The notes: generated by a model from the sequence alone, not told the origin. A stretch of 64,000 nt of DNA from a bacterium (GCA_030430075.1 JAUIGN010000036.1:20280-84279), one strand, 5' to 3'; shown: positions 27,646 to 36,806, numbered from the stretch's first letter. Translations and numbers: made by a program.

Positions 27646-29618
27646 CGCGTCCTGAGACAACCTGGAGCGACGCCAACAAGCGTTACCTGATGGCCCACCT
27701 CGATTTGGTGCGGGCGGCCCTGGTGCGGCATGCCAACGAGCCCGGTCCAACCGTCAAGGCGCCGCCATCCAATCTACCCGGACTCGATGACAAGCCGGCC
27801 GCCTTGCAACACGTCGTCGAATTGTTCGGGCTTTCACCGTTTGAACGGGATCTGTTGCTGCTCTGCGCCGGGATCGAATTGGAGGCCGAATTCGGACCGC
27901 TGTGCGCCGCGGCGCAGGGAGATGCCCAACGCGCTTTCCCCACCTTCAGCCTGGCCTTGGCGGCGTTGGACGGTGCCCATTGGTCGGCGCTCTCTCCGGG
28001 TTCGGCGCTCCGATACTGGAATTTGATCGATGTCGAGCCTGGATCATCACTGACGCGCGCCAACTTGACGATTGACGAACGGATTCTGCATTACCTGGTC
28101 GGGATTAATCACCTCGACAAGTCGCTGGCGCCGCTCCTGCAAGCGGTGTCGGCGGACGGGCCGTTGGTGGAGTCGCATCGTGTGCTGGCCGACAACATGA
28201 TGGCGACCTGGGGCCAAATCGAGCCCGGCCAACGGCCCACGTTGTTTCAGCTCAGCGGTCCCGAACCACACGGGAAACGGGCCATCGCGGCCGCCGCCTG
28301 CCGCCGATTCGGCCTCACACCGTACCTCTTGCCAGCAGCCTGCCTGCCGACGCAAGCTGCCGAACTGGCCCGCTTGCGGCGATTGTGGCAACGCGAGGCG
28401 GCGCTCAGCAATGCCGCCCTGATCCTGGACTGCGACGACCTGGACGCGGGCGATCAACATCGGTTGTCCGGAATCGGCCCATTCGTCGACGAGAGCTACG
28501 ACCCGATCGTGCTGCTAACGACCCAGCGGTTGAATCGTTGGCAACGACCGACCATCAGCTTCGAAGTTGATAAACCGACCAGTTCTGAACAACGGCGGCT
28601 CTGGTTCGCCGCGTTGGGCGCCAATGCCGAAACGGTCCGGGAGGACATCGATCGGATCGTCTCACAGTTTCATCTGGCCGCCCCCACGATCACCGCCGCA
28701 GTGCAGGACGCCGCCGGCTGGATCGAACCATCGGCTACGGTCGAAGGCGTTCCCCGGGAACTGCTCGCGCCGGCCCTTTGGAGCGTCTGCCGCCACCAGG
28801 CGCGGCCCCGGTTGGACGACCTGGCCGAACGGATCGAAACGACCGCCACGTGGGAAGATCTCGTCCTTCCCGATCAGCAGAAAAACCTGTTGCGAGAGAT
28901 GAGCTGTCACGTGCGGCACCGCGGGCTGGTCTACGAACGTTGGGGTTTTCAGACCAAAGGCAACCGCGGGTTGGGAATCAGCGCCCTGTTCGCCGGGGCC
29001 AGCGGCACCGGGAAGACGATGGCCGCCGAAGTGCTGGCCAATGAGTTGCAGCTCGACCTCTATCGCATTGACCTCAGCTCGGTGGTCAGCAAATACATCG
29101 GTGAGACCGAGAAGAATTTGCGGCAGGTATTCGATGCGGCGGAAGGCGGCGGCGCCATTCTGTTGTTCGACGAAGCCGATGCCCTGTTCGGCAAACGGAG
29201 CGAAGTCAAGGACAGCCACGATCGTCATGCCAACGTGGAAGTCAGTTACCTGCTGCAACGGATGGAATCGTTTCGCGGTCTGGCCATTCTGACGACGAAT
29301 CTGAAGGAGGCGTTGGACCAGGCGTTCCTTCGCAGGCTGCGTTTCATCGTCAACTTTCCTTTTCCCAACGAGGGCGAACGGGCAAAAATCTGGCAGCGGG
29401 TCTATCCCGTGGAAACTCCGACCGAGTCGCTGGATTGGCTGAAGGCCGCTCGCCTGAACATCGCCGGCGGCAACATCCGCAACATTGCACTGGGGGCAGC
29501 GTTTCTGGCCGCCGACGCCGGCCAGCCCATCACGATGGGCCACCTCGCTGAAGCAACTCGACGCGAATACACGAAACTGGACCTGACCCTGACGGCCAAA
29601 GAGATCAAAGACTGGTGA
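27642..29618 (+). CDS. eCIS AAA+ ATPase (Pvc15-like)
   Basis: The protein has 658 residues. The N-terminal half is a degenerate winged-helix/AAA-like region typical of this family (VELFGLSPFERDLLLLCAGIELE). The C-terminal half is an intact AAA+ module: Walker A GASGTGKT (452-459, Lys458), Walker B ILLFDEADALFG (Asp510, Glu511), then RSEVKDSHDRHANVEVSYLLQRME and the sensor region ILTTNLKEALDQAFLRRLRF. This ATPase distinguishes eCIS from phage tails and most tailocins. It is thought to help cargo loading or assembly in the producing cell. Confidence 0.96.
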   Translation: MTRPETTWSDANKRYLMAHLDLVRAALVRHANEPGPTVKAPPSNLPGLDDKPAALQHVVELFGLSPFERDLLLLCAGIELEAEFGPLCAAAQGDAQRAFPTFSLALAALDGAHWSALSPGSALRYWNLIDVEPGSSLTRANLTIDERILHYLVGINHLDKSLAPLLQAVSADGPLVESHRVLADNMMATWGQIEPGQRPTLFQLSGPEPHGKRAIAAAACRRFGLTPYLLPAACLPTQAAELARLRRLWQREAALSNAALILDCDDLDAGDQHRLSGIGPFVDESYDPIVLLTTQRLNRWQRPTISFEVDKPTSSEQRRLWFAALGANAETVREDIDRIVSQFHLAAPTITAAVQDAAGWIEPSATVEGVPRELLAPALWSVCRHQARPRLDDLAERIETTATWEDLVLPDQQKNLLREMSCHVRHRGLVYERWGFQTKGNRGLGISALFAGASGTGKTMAAEVLANELQLDLYRIDLSSVVSKYIGETEKNLRQVFDAAEGGGAILLFDEADALFGKRSEVKDSHDRHANVEVSYLLQRMESFRGLAILTTNLKEALDQAFLRRLRFIVNFPFPNEGERAKIWQRVYPVETPTESLDWLKAARLNIAGGNIRNIALGAAFLAADAGQPITMGHLAEATRREYTKLDLTLTAKEIKDW

Positions 29619-29694
29619 TCCTCCGCGTTTGCCTCGCCATGTTTTTCCACATCGAGAACACGACAACACCAGGCTGCCATCGGCTGGAACTCGC

Positions 29695-31983
29695 ATGAAA
29701 TCCCATCTGCCAACTCGATCCGCCGCTCGCGAACTCGCGCGCCCGCCGGGACCTGCACCCCAGGCGACTGCCGCGCGTCGGCCGCTCGCCGATTCCCAGA
29801 CCCAGCTCGAGCAAGCCGCAGCGCGGGGGCATCGGCAACGGGATCTGATGGTCGAAGCGGGAACGGACGGTCCGGCATCCGGCCAGGCGGTCGGCATGCC
29901 CCAAGCGCTGAGGGCCCGCTTGGAACGTCTTTCCGGTGTGGCCTTGGACGATGTGCAGGTTCACTACGATTCACCGCGACCGGCCCAACTCCGGGCCGGT
30001 GCGTTTGCCCAAGGGGCCGATATTCATCTTGGTCCAGGCAGGGAAGGGCACTTGGCACACGAAGCCTGGCATGTCGTTCAGCAAAAGCAAGGACGCGTGC
30101 CGGTCACGCAATACGTGCACGGGCTGGCCGTCAACCTCGATTCGCATCTCGAACAGGAAGCCGAGGCTTTTGGCACGGCCGACCCGGTATCGTCGGCCAC
30201 GACCAGCCGTCCGGACCACGCTGTGGGAGCCGTCGCGTCTCCAACGCCGCCCTTGTTCCCCGTGATCCAGGGCTACAAGATCGGCAATGAGAAAGAGAAG
30301 GACTTCGACAACGACCTGGACCTGCAGTCCAAGTTCGCCGAGAAGCGGAAAGGCGAGCGAAAAGCGGAAGTGAAGGCCCTCGGGAAGCGAGCCGGGCCCG
30401 AGACCGCTCAACGGTTGTTGCCGTCGCAAGTCAAAGCGCAAGTCGAGGCGGAGGGGAAAGCGGCGAGCGGATCCGGAACGACGGCCGCTGCCAGACCGGT
30501 CCAAGTCGGTGTCCCGTTTCGAAGCGATTCGTTCGGGACGTCGCATTTCGACTATGACCGTGTGGGGGTCGAGGCAATCAACAAGTTGCCGCAGATGACA
30601 AGCGGCGCCGTCGAGCCCAAGACACTACCCGGCAACTCGGCCAAGCTCCAGTCGACTGTCGCGGAGATCAGTGCGATCCAGCAGGAACGCGCCGCAGCAA
30701 CGGATCCGCAGGTTCGCGCTGAAAAGATGGGCGCGATGAAGTCAAAAGGCGAGCCCGTCGCCAAGCAGGCTGCCGAAGACCGCAGATCTGCCGGAGCGGG
30801 CGAACTCGCGGACGTCGACATGCTGTTCTTGCCCGGTGCGCCGGTCCGCAACGACACGCAGGTGGCGGCCAACCGTCCCTTGGCCGGCCAGAATTCGAGT
30901 GTTCCGCAGGCGGGAGCCGTCGATGCGCTCTCACAGGGTTCGGCGTCTTCAGGGCCGACCGGCCAGCAATCTCAGGGCGGAGCCCTGGGGGCCGAAGCCA
31001 AGAAACGAGCGGCCCAACAGAAGAAGGATGCCAACCTCAACGCACCCAAGAAGGCACACGAGAAACTGGAGCACGAAACGCGTACGCAACATGAGCTCGG
31101 CCTGGTCAAGCAGGCGCGCAATCTGGGCATGCCCATGATGGCAGTCTGCGCCGGTTCGTGGCGGCTCTTGGAGGGATACGGAGGACAGGTCGAGACGTTG
31201 CCGGAAGCGGAACGGGACCGCCATAAGGCCAAGGATAGCCGAGAAACCTGGAACTTGTCGCACCATATCGAAACCAAGAAGGACACACTTCTTGACAGCA
31301 TGTTGGGGTCGCCCGGCCAACAGCAGGCCGCTGCTGCGCAGGCGTCATCAAGCAATTCGGCCAGGAATCCAGAGACACCCGGCACAACGCTGCCGGACAT
31401 GAACAGCACGCATTGGGCGGTCGCTTCGGTGGATCAGGCGAACAACCTGGTGGCCAACCCGAAACAGCAGGAGCGCCGCGCCGCCATCGCTGCGAAATCG
31501 AAGAATCCTGACGCGAAGGAAGATCTCGAGCCGGCACTGGATCCCAGCGACGTGCTGGAGGCCTCCGCCTTCGCATCCGGCAGCGGGCATGGCGGCGACG
31601 CGGTCCAGTTCACGCCGAAGACGGTCGAAGCGTTCAGTTCCAAGCACGGTGCACCGGTGCTGGGTGCCCAATGGCATCCCGAATCATACTTGCCGGGGAT
31701 GGCGAGCGACAAAGCGGGGAACGACGCGCAGAAGGAGTCGAGTGCCCAGATTTTCACCTACATGGCCCAGGCGGCCAAGAGCTATCGACAACGTCGGGCG
31801 ATGACCGCCGAGTTCATGTCGAAACTGCCGGGCGAGGCCGGTGCGAGCACGCAGTCCGCTGCTGCGGCCGCAGCCAGCGCCGGCACGCAACTCGGTGGGC
31901 CATCGTCGAGCACCACATCCGGCTCCACCAGCAAGCCGACCACCATGGGACGCAAGAAGGATGGCGATTCCAATGACGACTGA
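29695..31983 (+). CDS. DUF4157 protein fused to a class I glutamine-amidotransferase/C26-like domain (candidate eCIS cargo)
   Basis: The protein has 762 residues from the ATG at 29695, 76 bp after the ATPase. The N-terminal DUF4157 domain (about 65-150) opens with GMPQALRARLERLSGV, has VQVHYDSP and ADIHLGPG, and the HEAWHVVQQ motif (His122, Glu123, His126). DUF4157 is common on eCIS-linked toxins. The C-terminal part (about 370-700) looks like a class I glutamine amidotransferase/gamma-glutamyl hydrolase: MLFLPGAPV (375-383), GMPMMAVCAGSWRL with nucleophile Cys485, MNSTHWAV (His573), and VLGAQWHPE with His661 and Glu663. Three Gln/Ser/Ala-rich insertions interrupt it. The substrate is unknown; cleavage of a gamma-glutamyl amide in a target cell is one inference. 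Confidence 0.85.
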   Translation: MKSHLPTRSAARELARPPGPAPQATAARRPLADSQTQLEQAAARGHRQRDLMVEAGTDGPASGQAVGMPQALRARLERLSGVALDDVQVHYDSPRPAQLRAGAFAQGADIHLGPGREGHLAHEAWHVVQQKQGRVPVTQYVHGLAVNLDSHLEQEAEAFGTADPVSSATTSRPDHAVGAVASPTPPLFPVIQGYKIGNEKEKDFDNDLDLQSKFAEKRKGERKAEVKALGKRAGPETAQRLLPSQVKAQVEAEGKAASGSGTTAAARPVQVGVPFRSDSFGTSHFDYDRVGVEAINKLPQMTSGAVEPKTLPGNSAKLQSTVAEISAIQQERAAATDPQVRAEKMGAMKSKGEPVAKQAAEDRRSAGAGELADVDMLFLPGAPVRNDTQVAANRPLAGQNSSVPQAGAVDALSQGSASSGPTGQQSQGGALGAEAKKRAAQQKKDANLNAPKKAHEKLEHETRTQHELGLVKQARNLGMPMMAVCAGSWRLLEGYGGQVETLPEAERDRHKAKDSRETWNLSHHIETKKDTLLDSMLGSPGQQQAAAAQASSSNSARNPETPGTTLPDMNSTHWAVASVDQANNLVANPKQQERRAAIAAKSKNPDAKEDLEPALDPSDVLEASAFASGSGHGGDAVQFTPKTVEAFSSKHGAPVLGAQWHPESYLPGMASDKAGNDAQKESSAQIFTYMAQAAKSYRQRRAMTAEFMSKLPGEAGASTQSAAAAAASAGTQLGGPSSSTTSGSTSKPTTMGRKKDGDSNDD

Positions 31984-32064
31984 CACAGCATCCGCCTGGA
32001 AGAACTCCCGTCCGTTCGTGACGCGTGAACGGTTGGGGCCTAGCGCAATTGGAGAAAGGCGAAG

Positions 32065-33753
32065 ATGATGAAGTCATTTGCCAAAATCCCGACCGGGGCC
32101 GCCCCGCCCGATCACATCCCGCAGCGCCGGCCCTCGCGGCAGCATCCCCGGCAGCGGCACGCGTCTCCTGCTGCTGAAAGTTCCGCTGCCTCGCAAAACG
32201 CGACAGCGACGTGGCTGCAATCAGACGCTGCGCAGTTCGGGCACCGGTTCCGCCATGTGGCGCCCGATGCCGGGGACCATGAACCGGTCGAATTGCGTGT
32301 TGGTCCGGCCGACGATCCGTTTGAGCAGCAGGCCGACCATTTGGCGGAACGGATCGTCGGGGATCTACATGGCGATCCTGCCGCCCGCGAGGGCGCCGCG
32401 CCGGTTCTTGATGTTGCATCGGCAAGCGACCAGGGCGGATCGGCTGGCGGTGGGCCCGCCGCAACCGTGCAGCGGAGCGCCGCGATGAGCGGAGATCGCG
32501 GCGGCCTGGCCTCACCGCAGGCGGCCGCCGAAGTTGAGGCGGCTGCCGACACTGGCGACCGGTTGCCGACCCCGCTTCGCCAGGCCGCCGAGCGGGTCTT
32601 GGGGGTCGGTTTGGGGGATCTGACCATCCACCACGACCGTCGTGCCGAGCGGTTGAACCAGGAGTTCGATTCGGCTGCGTTCGCGTACGGCAGCCATATT
32701 TTTATGCGCCCCGATGCCTACGCGCCGGAAACGGCCGTTGGCCAACAATTGCTGGGGCATGAAGTGGTCCATACGGCGCAACAGCAGTCGTCAGCGCCCG
32801 CCGGACCCGCCCCACCACCGCTCGTCCAACGCAACCGTTTCAGCGATTGGGTCAAGAAGAAGACGGGCCGGGGGCAGGCGAGTGAATCGACACCGCTGAT
32901 GGCTTCCTCCGGGCCGAATTATGGAACGATGTCGCGACCGGATGCCGGCGTGCGGCCGCCCGGCCAGCCGAACTATGGAACGGTCCGCCCGTATACGTCG
33001 CCTCCTCACACGAGTCAAGGAACAGTGGACCAGGCAATCGATCTGCAGGACAAGACCAAGAAGGCATTCGAACATAACAAAACGCATCCCGTCGACTTTG
33101 CGGCGGCAGTCAAGAGCGACGAAACCGACCGTCTGCTTCCCGACTCACAGCCGTACCGCAACCACCGCAAGAAAGGCTATGCCAAGATGGGGGCCACGGG
33201 CGTTGGCGGCATGGTGGCGAACCAGGCGGCCACCCGCATGCTCGATTCCACCGTGGGGATTCCTGTCAGTGGAGTCGTTAACACGGGCCACACGGCATCG
33301 CAGGGAGCCCGGTTGGAGCATGCCTCTAACAACTCCGCATCGCCGGAGACGGCGTCGGCAGCGCATCAGTTGGCGGTCGCTCGCGGCAAGAAGGCGGCTT
33401 CGCAGACACTGGGCGTCGGCGCGGGAACCGGCGGCGCCGTGCTGGGGGGGATGGCGGGAACCGCTGTCGGCGGCGCGGTGGGGACCGCGGTCTGTCCGGG
33501 ACCGGGGACCGTCATCGGTGCCACCCTGGGCGGCATGGCCGGTTCGGCGGGAGGTGGATTTCTGGCCAAGAAAGTGGTTGAGAGTGGTGCGAATCACCTC
33601 ATGCAAGACAGCGCGGAGAACCAGGCTGCCGGGCGCCAGCTCCACGAAGCAGCGATGGCCGGCGACCCTGACGCAATCAAGCAGCTCGACATCCTCGGGG
33701 TCGACGAAGAAACGGCCCGTGCAACGGATGGCTGGAAGGCGCTGCCGGATTAG
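32065..33753 (+). CDS. Second DUF4157 protein with a glycine-zipper C-terminal region (candidate eCIS cargo)
   Basis: The protein has 562 residues. The start follows GGAG in GGAGAAAGGCGAAG; a second ATG is the next codon. The N-terminal 120 residues are disordered and Gln/Arg-rich, with DDPFEQQADHLAERI as in DUF4157 leader regions. The DUF4157 core runs from LPTPLRQAAERVLG (about 172) to LLGHEVVHTAQQ (His232, Glu233, His236). A middle region has two PNYGT motifs. About 449-508 is a Gly/Ala-rich hydrophobic stretch with GG and GxxxG repeats (VGAGTGGAVLGGMAGTAVGG), typical of glycine-zipper membrane-associating sequence. The final 50 residues are helical (QLHEAAMAGDPDAIKQLDI). Membrane insertion into a target is inferred; no enzymatic domain is recognised. 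Confidence 0.78.
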   Translation: MMKSFAKIPTGAAPPDHIPQRRPSRQHPRQRHASPAAESSAASQNATATWLQSDAAQFGHRFRHVAPDAGDHEPVELRVGPADDPFEQQADHLAERIVGDLHGDPAAREGAAPVLDVASASDQGGSAGGGPAATVQRSAAMSGDRGGLASPQAAAEVEAAADTGDRLPTPLRQAAERVLGVGLGDLTIHHDRRAERLNQEFDSAAFAYGSHIFMRPDAYAPETAVGQQLLGHEVVHTAQQQSSAPAGPAPPPLVQRNRFSDWVKKKTGRGQASESTPLMASSGPNYGTMSRPDAGVRPPGQPNYGTVRPYTSPPHTSQGTVDQAIDLQDKTKKAFEHNKTHPVDFAAAVKSDETDRLLPDSQPYRNHRKKGYAKMGATGVGGMVANQAATRMLDSTVGIPVSGVVNTGHTASQGARLEHASNNSASPETASAAHQLAVARGKKAASQTLGVGAGTGGAVLGGMAGTAVGGAVGTAVCPGPGTVIGATLGGMAGSAGGGFLAKKVVESGANHLMQDSAENQAAGRQLHEAAMAGDPDAIKQLDILGVDEETARATDGWKALPD

Positions 33754-34089
33754 TCCCGTTGGAGAACATCTATCGAAGCGACATGCAAAGCTAGGCGACA
33801 CGCCCCCGGTGGTCCATCAGCCGTTGGACATCAACCCGGATCATCCATCAGCCGGTGGGCGTCAACAGGAATCATGCATCAGCCGGTGGGCGTTAGCCCC
33901 GGTTTCGCTAATCGCAGAGCAAACCGGTTGCGAACGCGTGCGGGCGGAAACGTGCGGCGTATCAGGCAAGGTCAACGCAAAGAGGAACGTTCACCAAAAA
34001 TAACTGCGACACATCGCCACGTATTGAATTGTTGTTCATTCACCATGAATCCGAATGGGAGAGCAAGCTCCGCCGCGAGCTGCCATGCC
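33754..34089. other. 336-bp stretch holding three tandem 31-bp repeats and an AT-richer end
   Basis: The repeats are annotated at 33815. The following 33985-34050 segment is AT-richer than the rest of the locus and could hold a promoter for the genes that follow, but no clear hexamer pair was found. An open frame runs through it from 33874 into the small gene at 34090; the part before 34090 does not look like protein. Confidence 0.5.
33815..33907 (+). repeat. Three tandem 31-bp repeats
   Basis: Units begin at 33815, 33846 and 33877, exactly 31 bp apart, and share CATCAGCCGKTGGRCRTYA. Units 2 and 3 are near identical in the first 17 bases (CATCAGCCGGTGGGCGT) and diverge after. There are no unique spacers, so this is not a CRISPR array. 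It lies between the second DUF4157 gene and the small gene. Confidence 0.85.
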
Positions 34090-34344
34090 ATGAAACTCCA
34101 CATCGACGAACTGCAACTCGACTCACTCCCGTTCGATCAGCGGGAGCGGGTTGCTGCGGCCCTCGAAAGCGAACTGCGGAGGCTATTGAGCGAAACCGCG
34201 GCGGGTGACGGGGCTTGGAGCGGCGACCGCCACCTGCCGGTTCATGAGGTGGTTGTCAATCCGCTCTGGTCCGCCGAAGCGATTGGCCGCCATGCGGCCG
34301 AATCCACTTTCCAGCAGATCACAGGTAACGGAATGAGCGACTAA
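34090..34344 (+). CDS. Small eCIS-associated protein of unknown function
   Basis: The protein has 84 residues. The ATG at 34090 is chosen because MKLHIDELQLDSLPFDQRERVAAALESELRRLL style openings, with a short strand then an amphipathic helix, recur in small proteins next to DUF4157 genes in eCIS loci. The upstream part of the frame is Arg-rich and runs through repeats. An ATG at 34045 is the alternative start. The second half is VHEVVVNPLWSAEAIGRHA. No signal peptide or Cys is present. It may bind cargo or act as an immunity or loading factor, but this is only a guess from position. Confidence 0.6.
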   Translation: MKLHIDELQLDSLPFDQRERVAAALESELRRLLSETAAGDGAWSGDRHLPVHEVVVNPLWSAEAIGRHAAESTFQQITGNGMSD

Positions 34345-34589
34345 TTCGAGAATCGTTTTGTGCGGCTGGGCCGCGGACCCATTGCGACTTCACGCGGGCA
34401 ACAGCTTCACCTGCTCTCGTTGAGCGCCAGCATGAGCATTGGACACAAAATGAACGGCCTTGCCCTCGCAAGCAAACTAGTTTGACGTAAACACCGAATT
34501 ATGATGGGACACCTGGCGGAAACGGGCAGCGGCCATCCATGGTCACGCGACGCTTCGCGAACCGCTTCTATTTTGAGGGGAATTCAACG

Positions 34590-36044
34590 ATGCTGAATGT
34601 CAACCGTTTCGTGTTGGGGGGGATCATCGGCCTGGCGATCCTGATTGCCGTGATCGCGTACACGAACAAGGGAATCAGCTCCAAGCTGGAACAGATCGCA
34701 CGGACCTTGGACGCCGAGGCCGAGCGCAGCCAGCGAGCCCGGGAATGGGACGCCCTGGCGGAACGCGTTCAGGCCATTGAGGCGGTTGTCGATGAGGCAG
34801 CCAGCCAAGCGGCCACGGAACCTGCCTCGGTTGTCGAGAGCGTGGACTTCCAAGCCCTGGAACGGCGATTGGAGGCGATCGAGGGCTCCATCAATACCGT
34901 CAACACGCACAGTACGGAACTGGCGTCTGCGGTCAGTCGGGACCGCGAGACAATCGCCACCCTCTCCGCCAAGATCGACGCGCTTCACGGCCCGGACGAA
35001 CTTGTCGAACAACCAGCTCCCGCGGAAACCTCGCCCGATACGAAGCCCAGCGATGCCTTCCTGGGAACCTGGATTGCGGTCGGCAACTTCGGCGGTGACC
35101 CGGCCGCCGACTCGCGCAATACGCCCAGCAAACTCTCTGTCGTCGAACAGGACGATTCGATCGAGATCAGTCTTTGGGAATCGGATCCCGACGCGGAGTC
35201 GCCGGACAGCAAGCTCACCGCGCCGCTTGGCACCGTCGTGCCGCCCGCGTTTGCAGTCAGTAAGGAGACAGTCACGACCAAGCAGCAATACAGTTTTCGA
35301 ATGCTGGGCGAGCTGCTGTTTGTGCGGATCTATGCCGCGGACGCCGATCCGGAGCAGGTGCCCGAGACGCTCCTGGTAAATCCTCAAACCGAAGTCGTCA
35401 CGGCCGAAATGCTGCTTGGTCTTCCCTTGGCAACCGTCCAAAAGATGCTTGCCGTCTGGGGCAAGAAGCTCGGCGAAAAGCCCCAGCCGGTCTTGAAGGG
35501 TTCCTTTCCCGATGGCATCGGCACGATCTACGTCAGCTATCAGAGCGCACATCCGGTCGACAGTGTGGTGGGGCTGCTGGTGGATGGCGAGCCTCTGGCG
35601 AAGTTTGCCGAGCTTCCGCCCGACGACCAGCAGATCGATCTCCAGGTCGAAGGCGTCCCGGTGTTGTTCCACCGCAGCTACACGGGTCGTTATTTCGAGG
35701 AACTGTATTCGAAGCCACCTTACGACTGTAACGTCAGCGTCGAACTGGTCCGCTCTGGCGGTGGTCCGGAGACTACCGCGGCGGTTCTGGTCGACGGCAA
35801 GAAGCTCGAGCCGGGCGACCCGTTTCTGCGCGGGGCCGATGTGACGCTGCACGTCGTTGGCGTAGAGATGCCGGACCTCACCAGAATCCGTCGCAGCGAC
35901 CTCAAGGCCTACCTGCGCCAGTTCGGTCTGACGTACCTGGAAATCGGTGTAATTCCCGAAGGGTCGTTCATGAACGTGCGGTCGCAGTTCCCGGCCGCCG
36001 GCACGCTCATTCGACGCGGGCGACAGGTCACCGTCAGCTATTAG
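34590..36044 (+). CDS. Membrane-anchored coiled-coil protein with C-terminal PASTA-like domain
   Basis: The protein has 484 residues. The ATG at 34590 follows GAGGGG; an earlier in-frame start at 34539 would precede that site. A single N-terminal membrane segment (about 8-27, VLGGIIGLAILIAVIAY) is followed by a long coiled coil (about 30-140, KLEQIARTLDAEAERSQRAREW and QALERRLEAIEGS), then a globular beta-rich middle (about 170-420). The end (about 425-484) looks like a PASTA domain: MPDLTRIRRSDLKAYLRQFG, then FPAAGTLIRRGRQVTVSY. It would sit in the inner membrane with its bulk in the periplasm. It lies inside the eCIS locus between cargo and hub genes; such a protein is not a standard eCIS part. 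Confidence 0.8.
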   Translation: MLNVNRFVLGGIIGLAILIAVIAYTNKGISSKLEQIARTLDAEAERSQRAREWDALAERVQAIEAVVDEAASQAATEPASVVESVDFQALERRLEAIEGSINTVNTHSTELASAVSRDRETIATLSAKIDALHGPDELVEQPAPAETSPDTKPSDAFLGTWIAVGNFGGDPAADSRNTPSKLSVVEQDDSIEISLWESDPDAESPDSKLTAPLGTVVPPAFAVSKETVTTKQQYSFRMLGELLFVRIYAADADPEQVPETLLVNPQTEVVTAEMLLGLPLATVQKMLAVWGKKLGEKPQPVLKGSFPDGIGTIYVSYQSAHPVDSVVGLLVDGEPLAKFAELPPDDQQIDLQVEGVPVLFHRSYTGRYFEELYSKPPYDCNVSVELVRSGGGPETTAAVLVDGKKLEPGDPFLRGADVTLHVVGVEMPDLTRIRRSDLKAYLRQFGLTYLEIGVIPEGSFMNVRSQFPAAGTLIRRGRQVTVSY

Positions 36045-36085
36045 TCCGCTATCCACTTTCTACTTCGATCCGACCGGTCAAGATC

Positions 36086-36739
36086 ATGCCCACCACGCCA
36101 CGCTCACCTCGATTCCTCAAGGGTGCGATTGTCGCCATCGACACCGCGACCCGAAATCGCAATACGGTGGTCTTCCAGTACAACCCGGAATCGCTCAGCC
36201 GGGCATTGCAGCCGCAAACGGTTGGCGGCCAGGGCGAGTCGTCGCGCGAAGTTCGGTTTACCGGGGCACCGGTGGAAACCATCAACCTGGAAGTCATGAT
36301 CGACGCCACCGATCAACTGGAGGCCGGCGAAGCGCGTGCCCGGCAGATGGGGATTCAACCGCAACTGACGGCCCTGGAGATGCTCCTCTACCCAACCAGC
36401 GCCCAAGTTACCCAGAACCAGAAACTGCTGGCACAGGGGTGCATCGAGATCGGTCCCTACATCGCTCCCCTGACCCTGTTCATCTGGGGCAGAAACCGGG
36501 TCCTCCCGGTCTGCTTGACCAGCTTGAGCAGTCGCGAAGAGTTATTCGATTCGAACCTCAACCCGCTGCGGGCGACCGTCGGCCTGGGGCTGCGTGCGCT
36601 CAGCTACTCGGATCTGGATCCTTCCCACCGGGGATACCACCTGTTCCTGGCCTACCAACAGGCGAAGGAGGCCATGGCCCGCCAGGGTATGGCGGGCGAT
36701 CCGGAGAAGAGCATCGGGGTCAACGTCAACCGATTCTAA
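36086..36739 (+). CDS. CIS_tube-domain baseplate hub protein (Pvc7-type, LysM on a separate gene)
   Basis: The protein has 217 residues. It shows the contractile-injection-system tube N-terminal domain: FLKGAIVAID, TVVFQYNPESLSRALQPQ, EVRFTGAPVETINLEVMIDATDQLE, then PLTLFIWGRNRVLPVCLTSLSSREELFD and LSYSDLDPSHRGYHLFLAYQQAKEAMARQ. In Pvc7/Afp7 a LysM domain follows in the same chain; here the next gene supplies it. The protein probably joins the tube to the hub at the baseplate. Confidence 0.9.
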   Translation: MPTTPRSPRFLKGAIVAIDTATRNRNTVVFQYNPESLSRALQPQTVGGQGESSREVRFTGAPVETINLEVMIDATDQLEAGEARARQMGIQPQLTALEMLLYPTSAQVTQNQKLLAQGCIEIGPYIAPLTLFIWGRNRVLPVCLTSLSSREELFDSNLNPLRATVGLGLRALSYSDLDPSHRGYHLFLAYQQAKEAMARQGMAGDPEKSIGVNVNRF

Positions 36740-36806
36740 GGAGGCGGGTCCGTACATCACTGGCGAACGGACGCTCGCCCAGCGAAGACCGGATCCGCGC
36801 ACGACC

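Noticed and set aside
29695..33753. The DUF4157 HExxH motifs as proof of active proteases.
   Set aside because: The motif is present, but DUF4157 is not shown to be proteolytic in most proteins and the third metal ligand cannot be placed here, so only a cargo-type label was kept.
33815..33907. A CRISPR array.
   Set aside because: The 31-bp units follow each other directly with no unique spacers, there are only three, and no cas genes are nearby.
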